A DNA stretch of 64,000 nt from Cyanodermella asteris (lineage: Eukaryota > Ascomycota > Lecanoromycetes > Ostropales > Stictidaceae). Made by a program: the position numbers and the translations under genes. The stretch covers positions 62,001-126,000 of the forward strand of contig UYJD01000019.1 of NCBI GenBank assembly GCA_900618795.1, read 5' to 3'. This document shows, piece after piece, positions 56,371 to 64,000 of this stretch (position 1 is its first letter; the number at the start of each line of letters is the position of its first letter). A model generated the notes under the pieces. It ran no database searches. It was not told the origin of the DNA and saw nothing but the letters and a program-made list of their open reading frames with translations.

Positions 56371-57154
56371 GCTCGCACCAAACGATCACCTTGCAGCGTG
56401 GAGATTTCACTGCAAACAAGTCTCTCAAAACGCCTACCTACCGTCTCTCTGATCTCTGACAGGTTCTTCTTGCATGATGTTGGAGACAGATGCGACGACT
56501 TCGAAATGGTGTTGATTACCACGCCGGTGCTTCTGAACGATTTAAGCGTCTTACCATGGATCGCTGTAGATATGTCCCCCGGATCCAGAAGTTGAGGCCA
56601 CGGTGCAGCCATCGGCTACCACGCTAAAGTATCGACCAGTTTCAACCTCGAATGACTTTACAACAGGCTATCATTAGATACCGAAGCGAAGATTTCCAGG
56701 TATTTAGAATTTGTAAGATCCTCGCTGTCATTTGACGATTTCATTCGGTGCGGTGCTGAAACTGCGTGGTTGAATACGATGTGAGTTTTTGTCGCGGATA
56801 ATCGCCCATTTCTGCTTACTGGCCTGGAGAGAGAACGGACAATCGAGAGTCTGACATCATCTCCTGCTGATGAAGGATATGATCATAACCCAAAGACTGT
56901 GTATTGATCAATTTAAATCCGATGGAGAGTTCTCTGCAACGCGGCGTCAGACATTTCTCTGACAAAGCCTCTCCCAAAAGCTACCCTTTGGCAGAGCTCA
57001 TGGAAATGTGCTTTTTCAACGCCGGCTTCAGGCAATCGGCAACGGACTGTTGGTACAGTGCTTCCGAAGCATCATGATCAATCAGTTTCGGACCGTTCAT
57101 GAACGCCGAAGGCTGCCATCGATGAAGCGGAGTGTATATAAAGGTAGCAAGTTT
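56371..57154. other. Intergenic region between the transporter and the pseudogene
   Basis: About 0.8 kb. The lost 5' part of the NmrA-like gene would be expected near its end, but I could not find its GxxGxxG segment. Nothing else was recognised. Confidence 0.45.
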
Positions 57155-57870
57155 CTTACATTCTCAAAGGACTTGTCAGCGCCGGTTTCAACGTAACCAT
57201 ACTCTCTCGCCAGTCCAGCAAGACTACGTTCCCCGGCTACAAGGTGGCAAATATCGGGGACGACTACCCGCACGCCGATCTAGCTGCTGCCTTCAATGGC
57301 CAAGATGCAGTCGTCAGTGCCCTGACCAACACGCCCAGCGGCGAGATCGACTTCAAGGACCAGCTTCGTGTCATCGACGCTGCAATCGACGCAGGTGTCC
57401 AGCGTTTCATTCCCAGCGTGTCCGGCACGATAACCATAATGCCGAAGCTGTCAAAGTTTTGAATCTGGTTGCGGAGAAGTTGAAAGTTGTGGAGTACTTG
57501 CGCAGCAAAGTGGGCTAGATCGAGTACACGGTGATTCCCACTGCCCCTTTCTACGATTTGTGAACTGTTTTCTGATCATGACCGTGATACCCCCTGACTG
57601 TGACCAGTGATCTGAAGATCGGCTTTTGCGGCATCGATCTCAAGATCGGGAAAGCCACCCTCACCGACGGAGGCAACAACAAGTACTCCGTCACGACTAT
57701 GCAGCGAGTCGGCTAAGCTGTCGCAGTGATACTCAAGCACGTCGCCATCGAGTCATTCACCACGACGCAAATTGAACACGTTGCTGCCGTCGAGAAGTGT
57801 GAACGTCCTCTCACCATGAAGCACCAACGAAGCGAGGATCTTGTTGCCGGATCGCATGCCGGAATCAAGG
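57155..57870 (+). pseudogene. Decayed NmrA-like / isoflavone reductase-like gene
   Basis: Fragments of one NAD(P)-binding protein can be read in order. YILKGLVSAGFNVTILSRQS through VIDAAIDAGVQRFIPS is in one frame up to about 57420. The frame then shifts to HNAEAVKVLNLVAEKLKVVEYLRSKVG (57432-57515), followed by TAG, then IEYTVIPTAPFYD. A later piece, DLKIGFCGIDLKIGKATLTD, runs to a TAA near 57714, and AVAVILKHVAIESFTTTQIEHVAAVEKCERPLTMKH follows beyond it in two parts. The N-terminal dinucleotide-binding motif is missing. At least one frameshift and two stops make it a pseudogene. The intact relatives are CipA/NmrA-like reductases. The sequence was not repaired; breaks are described as seen. 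Confidence 0.85.
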
Positions 57871-58833
57871 TGAGCAGTTGTGGGCGAGTTACTGTCTCCT
57901 TCAGGCGATGCTGTTTATTCCTGACTATGGTGCGGAAATGTCTGTTGAAGCTGAGAAATGAAGGGCGATTTTGGGGTTGAAGAAACTTGACCTGCTTGTG
58001 GCGACTGAGAGGGTCTTGGATGAGCTTGTGGCACAAGGTGAGATTCCGAAATGATTGTGAACTGCTCGTATACAGCACAAAGTGCATGCAGCATCTGCAT
58101 ACAATTTTGCGGAATAAAATTCGCTCGTTCAATCAAAGCACCAAGAAAAAGAACGACAATCGTTTCTGTTCAGAACCGTTCGAGGGATTCGTTGCGTTCA
58201 GTCCAGAACTCCAGGTTCGGTAAAATTACAAATGCGAACAATGCAGGTCCCAGCCTAGTTGAATGTAAGATAGCAATTAGACCTCGTGCTTCTGCGGCGG
58301 GTGGAAAGCAATTGCTCAATCGAGTTAAGAACGCGGGAACCTATGCCAACATAAAGTTGGCACATCAACAGCAGTACGGATCTGTAGCACAAAAGCGATA
58401 ACAACATTCGCAAGCAAGCGACAGTCGCAGCTAATATTGCACCCACATGCTTACAAGTAGAGTCGGTAGAGGGTGAAATAATGACAATGCTTTCGTTTCA
58501 CGTGCACCGAACACCTTATCACATGTCTGACGTAAACCGGCGGAAATCAAACGTCACATTTTCGCGATGGGGAAACTTTCCTGCTTTGAAATGATTTCGG
58601 ATGCGCATTTGTTTAGCTTTCAGGATTCTGCTCGAGCGGGATGCTGAGCTAAAAAGTCGGCCGCCGCCAGTCACAGGTTCAGTCTGACCACGCGCTTGCC
58701 CGCCACATCAGACTCCGGCACTAACGCCTGAAAAGCCTCATGATCGGCCAGCATCTCGACAGCTTCCACGTTGGCGCGATTCTCATTCCCGGCCTGGTGG
58801 CCCAAAGGCACCAACGCCGTCAAATCCGTCAAG
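57871..58833. other. Intergenic region upstream of the DDHD phospholipase
   Basis: About 0.96 kb. The start may still hold the last eroded codons of the pseudogene. The end is promoter and leader of the phospholipase; its frame is open upstream to TTG 58771 without an ATG. No RNA gene was found. Confidence 0.45.
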
Positions 58834-61746
58834 ATGGCGAGCTCTAACCTGCCTCTGCCCGAGGGCTGGACGACGCCCTGGTCGCCGAGACCGTCTTCTA
58901 CTCCGGACCCGAGCAAACAACAGCAGCAGCAACAGTCGGCGCAAGAGAAAGATCAGAAGGAGCAGAAGCCCGCCCCGCAGCAGCAGGGAGGGGATCATAA
59001 AATAAATCCGAGATACTGGATTGGGAAGAAGGATTATCCGCAAGACTGCCCACCGTTGCAGGTTCGCTGGTACTATGCCGTGGACGTGCCGAAGAGGAAG
59101 CCCAAGAACTTTCTCAAGCCGGAAGAGAAGCCCAAGCCGCTTGGACAGCCTAAGAAGTACTCGCCGTTCACGGCCAGAGACTCGCGCAGTATTGAGCAGG
59201 CTTTCCTGAAGCTGGCAAAGGACACCAAAGCGCCGTCTGCCTCAAAGGCCGCGTTTGAGTCTGCGAGAGCCGACGATGACGGTGGAGATATTGGCGCGAC
59301 GAATACTGGTGTGGCTGCAGACATGGAAACGGACGAGGATGCGGCAAAAGTTCCCGTGAACGAAGACTTTCTTTTCGATGTGGACATTGACAAACGAGAG
59401 CTCGGACCGGCCTACTGGATGGGGCCTGTATATGATGTACGGCGCGCAACGTGGTTCTACGATAGCGGCTCCTCCAACAAACCATGTGAAGAGAATCTTG
59501 CCTTGCAACTCGAAGAAGGATTCGTCAAAGCCAAGCCGTGGCGCTACGAAGAGCGTGCTGGTCGCGATACAAGATCTTCGTCACAGCCAAAACGCCCTGC
59601 TTCGTGGATGCCCGGTGAGCAAAGCGATTCCAGCAAACTCCAAGCCAAGAAAAGCGACAGGGCACCCTCTGCGGACCGAGCAGTCGAGAAGACGCCAGCT
59701 GCGGCAGGACCATCTGCGAAGCAGCAATTGCAGACCCATCGGCTATTTGGAACATATATGAACTCGCTTGTCACCTATCACGATTCTACCACAGCGTATA
59801 TACTCACGGATGATTTCATGTCGAGAATGAGCAGCACCATGTACGAGCGATTCGCAGGAGGTGCGCACCTTGGAGGTGTCAAGGTTGTACGTGGTTTCGT
59901 CGAGTCAAATCCCGAGAAGGCCAAACCGAAGGAAGCGGACAAAACCAACGCTGAAGGTCGAAGTCAGTCTCAGCCCGCGAGACGTGAGGATGCGGAGAAG
60001 GAGGAGGCTGCAAGCGAAGCAGCAAACAAGCGCGCGGAAATTGCACGCCAAATCTCGAATTTTGTGAGCCCGAATGCCGAAGGCTCGGCTCAAGAGGAAG
60101 AAGAGGTTCAGTGCAGGCAAGAACGAGAGATGATGGACGACTACCGCGAGGAAGATGGCGCCAAGCAGAATCGAGAGATTGAGCATCTCGTCCTCGTCAC
60201 GCACGGAATTGGTCAGCGTCTAGGAATGAAGCTGGAGAGTCTTAACTTTATACACGATGTCAACACTCTCAGAAAGACACTAAAGAGTGTCTACGATCAA
60301 TCTCCTGACTTGCAAGCCTTGAACTTGCAGGTCGATGCATTGCCGAAGAACAGCAGAGTTCAGGTCCTTCCGATTGTCTGGCGACATTTACTCGACTTTC
60401 CTCATCAAAGCCTGAAGCAACGCAAAAAGGAACGCGACTTGAGCGATCCAAACGAGGAGCTGGACTACCCTCAGCTGAGCGATATCACCATTGAAGGTGT
60501 CGCCCCGATTCGCAATCTCATCGAAGACTTGTTCCTTGACATTCTCCTGTATCAGAGCACTTATCGCGATCACATTGCCGGAATCGTGCAGAAGGAGTGC
60601 AACCGCGTTTACAACCTTTTCATCAAGCGTAACCCGGATTTCAAGGGCAAAGTTAGTTTAGTCGGTCACTCTCTTGGTTCGGCAATCTTCTTCGATCTTC
60701 TCTGTCGACAGAAAGACCCGCCTGAAGCTCAGACTATGTCGAGAGTACCCAGTGGTGCTCATCGTCATCGCAGACGCGCCGATACGAAGGTAGACGACCG
60801 GGGTGAAGTTCCTCTGGACTTTCCAGTTGAAGACATGTACTGTCTAGGCTCTCCCATCGCACTGTTTGAGATGATCAAGGGACGAACGATCGCTGGCCGA
60901 CGCTCGGCCCAAGGCGCAAACGAGCCGCAAAATGGCCCAGACCCTTTTGGCGTGACAATGAAGTCCAGCGAACACCCTGCCACATCCCCCAGCGTCTCAT
61001 CGCCAAAATGCGCGCAATTGTACAACATCTTCTTTCCCACGGATCCGATCGCCTACCGCCTGGAGCCCCTCATCTCTCCAGCAATGTCGAGTTTGAAACC
61101 GCAGCCACTGCCATACGTCAAGAAGAGTATGTTCTCCGCGCCCGGTCTTCAAGGTATCGGGAACCGAGTTGGTCAAAGTGTTTCTGGGCTCTGGTCAAGC
61201 ATGACGACCGGACTTGCGAGCTCTATGCTCAGTCGCACGCTAGGTATGGAAAGCACATCCCAGTCAAGCTCGAACCTAACCAGGGCACCATTGTCCATGG
61301 GCGCTGGCACGAACATTGGTGGCGGCATTGTCTCCGGACCTGAAGAGCTCGAAGCCGAAAGGAAACGACGTGCCGCAATTGCAGATAAGACCGACAATCT
61401 CGGGATCGAACACCCGCCCACTTTGATTGACAGCGAGATTGAAACCCTCTACGCCGGCTTCGAGAAACGACGGCACAGTGGCGTCAAATCAGAAACCGAG
61501 CGCGACGTCGGCGCCGATGCAGAATGGAACGAGTCTGAGAACAGATCGCGACAGTTCCGGCGTGAAGAGGCGAAGGTGCGCGCCCTGAACTCCAACGGCC
61601 GTGTGGACTTTTCAATTCAAGATTCACTGCTTGAGCTCTCGCTGATCTCGAGTATTACGAGTCATCTGGCCTATTGGACTGATGAGGATTTCAGTCATTT
61701 CATGATTTCGCAACTTTTGAGCAGGCAGCGCGTGATGAAGAGGTAG
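58834..61746 (+). CDS. DDHD-domain phospholipase (PA-PLA1-like)
   Basis: It encodes 970 residues from ATG 58834. The frame is open 21 codons further up to a TTG, so a spliced upstream exon is possible. An N-terminal region contains PLPEGWTTPW, a Gln-rich run, and a WWE-like block (QVRWYYAVDVPKRK). An alpha/beta-hydrolase follows, with VTHGIGQRLG near residue 456 and the nucleophile elbow GHSLGS near 610-615 (Ser about 613). Then come the DDHD pieces: MYCLGSPIALFEMI, IFFPTDPIAYRLEPL (Asp-Pro-x-Ala-Tyr-Arg), and a final SHLAYWTDEDFSHFM. Relatives are mammalian DDHD1/2 and yeast YOR022C (mitochondrial), which cleave phosphatidic acid and related phospholipids. The linker near residues 370-440 is Glu/Lys-rich. 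No intron is needed. Confidence 0.92.
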   Translation: MASSNLPLPEGWTTPWSPRPSSTPDPSKQQQQQQSAQEKDQKEQKPAPQQQGGDHKINPRYWIGKKDYPQDCPPLQVRWYYAVDVPKRKPKNFLKPEEKPKPLGQPKKYSPFTARDSRSIEQAFLKLAKDTKAPSASKAAFESARADDDGGDIGATNTGVAADMETDEDAAKVPVNEDFLFDVDIDKRELGPAYWMGPVYDVRRATWFYDSGSSNKPCEENLALQLEEGFVKAKPWRYEERAGRDTRSSSQPKRPASWMPGEQSDSSKLQAKKSDRAPSADRAVEKTPAAAGPSAKQQLQTHRLFGTYMNSLVTYHDSTTAYILTDDFMSRMSSTMYERFAGGAHLGGVKVVRGFVESNPEKAKPKEADKTNAEGRSQSQPARREDAEKEEAASEAANKRAEIARQISNFVSPNAEGSAQEEEEVQCRQEREMMDDYREEDGAKQNREIEHLVLVTHGIGQRLGMKLESLNFIHDVNTLRKTLKSVYDQSPDLQALNLQVDALPKNSRVQVLPIVWRHLLDFPHQSLKQRKKERDLSDPNEELDYPQLSDITIEGVAPIRNLIEDLFLDILLYQSTYRDHIAGIVQKECNRVYNLFIKRNPDFKGKVSLVGHSLGSAIFFDLLCRQKDPPEAQTMSRVPSGAHRHRRRADTKVDDRGEVPLDFPVEDMYCLGSPIALFEMIKGRTIAGRRSAQGANEPQNGPDPFGVTMKSSEHPATSPSVSSPKCAQLYNIFFPTDPIAYRLEPLISPAMSSLKPQPLPYVKKSMFSAPGLQGIGNRVGQSVSGLWSSMTTGLASSMLSRTLGMESTSQSSSNLTRAPLSMGAGTNIGGGIVSGPEELEAERKRRAAIADKTDNLGIEHPPTLIDSEIETLYAGFEKRRHSGVKSETERDVGADAEWNESENRSRQFRREEAKVRALNSNGRVDFSIQDSLLELSLISSITSHLAYWTDEDFSHFMISQLLSRQRVMKR

Positions 61747-62181
61747 ATATGTAGATTTTGAGTCGATCGTTGATGGAATTTCTTTGGATGTATTGCATAG
61801 CGGGCGGTGTCCTCGATAGATATCCCAGAGAAGATACACAAGACATCCAGAAGTACCAGAATTTCTGCCACTAACCTTGATCAGTCTGTATCGACTTCGT
61901 AAGTGAAGCTCAACCCTTGCAAGCTTACGCCCCGTTGAGCCTCGTCAGATGTGGCGCAGATCTCCACAGCGGTCCCGCGATTGTTGGCTCCGCGGCGGAT
62001 CTTCAATAACATCCATGTCAGTGATTCGGAGTTGGCTGCGGCTGGCTGCCTGTGAAGCTTCCGCCGCAGCTGCGCTCTCGCCGCCCGCACTTTCGAGCTG
62101 CACAGCATCATAAGCCAGCATCGCGCACGATGATGAGATAGTCAGAAACGACACACTGGGTCAGATCAGGGTCAGATTACG
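61747..62181. other. Intergenic region, DDHD phospholipase to CSN3
   Basis: About 435 bases between same-strand genes; it should carry the CSN3 promoter. No feature was recognised beyond short frames on the minus strand. Confidence 0.5.
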
Positions 62182-63684
62182 ATGGATCAATTTCTGGCAA
62201 GCGTTCTCTCCTTTCCTCCCCATCCGCCTCCCGCCAAACCGCTCACCGAGACGGAATACGACTCTCAGATCCAGTCGCTGCTCAAACAGCTCAACTCGAC
62301 ACCCGCCAGCACCTTTCTCAAGCAGATAAACGGCTCTGATAGCATCCTCACCGTCCTCGACCCTTCCCTGAATCCTCTCCCGTACTTGTACGCCATCCTT
62401 GCCCGCATCAATGCTGCAAAGGCTCAGCCCAGCTCCCCTCTCGAGACGTCGTTATGGAATGGAATCGAACAGTTTGTGATTAGCTTCGATCCGGTACAGA
62501 TCAGATATGCGGGCACACAGTACAAACTGCTGGTGGATGAGGTGCTCGGTCACGCCCTTCGCTCGTCAGGTCCGATGGCTCAGCGGGCGCTGGATCTCGT
62601 CCAGCAAGCCATGTTGAGGCTCGACCCCGGAACGTCGACATTTACCTCTACACATCTCGACGTCGTCAAGGTCTGTCTTAGAAGGAGGGCTTGGGGTGGC
62701 TGTTCCGCGATTTTGGAGAACGGAATCTACCATTTCCCGTCAGATGATGAGAACAACAAGCACATTCCCTTGCCGTGTGCGAAGCACCTCACGAGTTCGA
62801 CTTTCATAACCACGACGTCAGGCTTTACGGCGAAGCTGAGCTATCGCGATCATCTACAGTACTTCCTATACGGTGCGATGCTCTACATAGCGCAACGAAA
62901 CTGGTCGCGTGCCTTGACGTTCCTCGAATTTGTGTTGGTCTCGCCGGTTGGTGGCAACACAGTCAGCCTGATTCAGGTCGAGGCGTTCAAGAAGTGGATA
63001 CTGGTCAGCATTCTGGAGCACGGAAAGCCTGGCTCACTACCTCGCAGCATAAGTCCGCACGTCACCAAGTACCTCAACTCGCTGGCGAAACCATATAATG
63101 TGCTGGCCGACGCCTTCAAGGAGGATTCGCCAGCAAAGCTGCGCGCCGAGTTTCGAGTTGCAGCCGAAAACTCCCTCTGGCAGCGAGACGGCAACATGGG
63201 ACTTGCCAAGCTCGTTGTCGAGGCACACAGGCGAAGGCAGGTTCTGGACTTTAGCAAAATATACACATCGATCTCGCTCAAAGCCTTAGCAGCGTTGATA
63301 GGCACCAGCGCGGCGGCCAACGAAGCCGAGAGCCCTAGCGTCATCGAGTCCGACATCAAACAACTGATCTCGTCGAAAAGCATCTATGCTTCGATCGTTT
63401 CTGGCAAGAATGGCTCCGAGATGGTCAATTTCCTGAGTCCGACCGGAGAAGCACCAGTCGCAGACGCTCAGCAGGCGGCCGAGTTGCAAGCATCCCTGGC
63501 GCGTGTTGCTTCGCTTGATATTCACGTCAAGGATGCGCAGTCGAGACTTGAGCTGACGAAAGAGTACATCGAAGCTACCAAGAAGAGGCGGAAAGATGCA
63601 AAGGATCGAGTCGAGAGTACGACTGGCGTCGGCATGGTGGCGGGCGCTTCTGGAATGGACGACGACATGTTGGCGGAGTATTAG
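62182..63684 (+). CDS. csn3: COP9 signalosome subunit 3
   Basis: A 500-residue intronless frame starts at ATG 62182 (MDQFLASVLSFPP). The first half is helical, TPR-like. The segment from CLRRRAWGGCSAILENGIYHFP through YFLYGAMLYIAQRNWSRALTFLEFVLVSP leads into a PCI domain (about residues 215-400) that includes EAFKKWILVSILEHG and YNVLADAF. The C-terminus has a coiled region (LTKEYIEATKKRRKDAKDRV) and a short acidic end (DDDMLAEY). This is the order seen in Csn3. The COP9 signalosome removes NEDD8 from cullins and in moulds controls development and secondary metabolism. It shares the plus strand with the upstream phospholipase gene. Confidence 0.93.
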   Translation: MDQFLASVLSFPPHPPPAKPLTETEYDSQIQSLLKQLNSTPASTFLKQINGSDSILTVLDPSLNPLPYLYAILARINAAKAQPSSPLETSLWNGIEQFVISFDPVQIRYAGTQYKLLVDEVLGHALRSSGPMAQRALDLVQQAMLRLDPGTSTFTSTHLDVVKVCLRRRAWGGCSAILENGIYHFPSDDENNKHIPLPCAKHLTSSTFITTTSGFTAKLSYRDHLQYFLYGAMLYIAQRNWSRALTFLEFVLVSPVGGNTVSLIQVEAFKKWILVSILEHGKPGSLPRSISPHVTKYLNSLAKPYNVLADAFKEDSPAKLRAEFRVAAENSLWQRDGNMGLAKLVVEAHRRRQVLDFSKIYTSISLKALAALIGTSAAANEAESPSVIESDIKQLISSKSIYASIVSGKNGSEMVNFLSPTGEAPVADAQQAAELQASLARVASLDIHVKDAQSRLELTKEYIEATKKRRKDAKDRVESTTGVGMVAGASGMDDDMLAEY

Positions 63685-64000
63685 GAGCCCAGGCGTGAGC
63701 TTCTGAAGTCCGCGGCCCAAACCTGGCTGGAGAGTGGCGAAAGGCGGGCTTCAGGTTTATGATTTATGATGAAAGGGTGCACCATCTGATGCAGCAGCGG
63801 CGGCTTAGAAACGACATTAGAGCAGGTCAGCTGAGACCGCAACTCATGCCTGAATACAGAGGAAATGTCAATTCCTTTTAAGTTAAGACCACGCCCTCTT
63901 CGAATCGAGTTTGTGCAGCGCCAGATTGCTCATGTGCCACTGGTGCCCGATCAACAACCTATCAACATGTAGTTTGCGGCTATCTTTGGAGGCAATTTGA
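63685..64000. other. 3' flank of CSN3 to window end
   Basis: The 316 bases after the CSN3 stop show no gene. A downstream gene may start beyond the window. Confidence 0.5.

Overview
The window is nuclear DNA of a filamentous ascomycete (Pezizomycotina). It is intron-poor, with short GT-AG introns (about 46 to 84 bases) and lariat-type CTAAC/CTGAAC elements. It carries orthologs of genes best known from moulds (creC, apsA, COP9 subunit 3, a HET-domain gene, a highly reducing polyketide synthase). Dothideomycetes is my best guess for the class, but this is an impression from protein style and not proven here. Starts were placed at ATG; several long reading frames open earlier only through GTG or TTG.

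Layout. From 1 to 13 kb is a dense housekeeping block: creC (WD40, carbon catabolite repression), REV3 (DNA polymerase zeta), SLU7 (splicing), SSS1 (Sec61 gamma, four exons including an 11-base one) and an RRM protein resembling cleavage factor I 68 kDa. From 13 to 18.5 kb is a gene-poor stretch holding a HET-domain gene and a diverged direct repeat. From 18.5 to 26.4 kb are an ApsA/Num1-type cortical protein, an unrecognised nuclear-looking gene broken by an in-frame TAG, and a DUF1868 (2H phosphoesterase-like) gene.

From 27 to 45 kb is the accessory core. A 3,065-residue highly reducing PKS (KS-MAT-DH-degenerate cMT-ER-KR-ACP) ends in a full-length carnitine acyltransferase domain. Downstream lie three same-strand genes for unrecognised Cys-rich proteins that share an MC-x8-C ... 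PC ... C ... CPxC N-terminus and very different charged tails; the flanks of the first and third are duplicated about 4.06 kb apart. A flavin monooxygenase follows at 43.9 kb.

From 45.6 to 64 kb housekeeping genes resume: NMN adenylyltransferase, an ataxin-10 family protein, uracil-DNA glycosylase with two possible starts (mitochondrial/nuclear), a PTR2 peptide transporter, a decayed NmrA-like pseudogene, a DDHD phospholipase and CSN3.

How the genes work together: the PKS and the flavin monooxygenase could belong to one secondary-metabolite locus, with the fused acyltransferase as the release module, but no cluster regulator or transporter is visible. The Cys-rich family is an expanding lineage of unknown function inserted between them. 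No tRNA, rRNA, CRISPR or intact transposon was found by eye.
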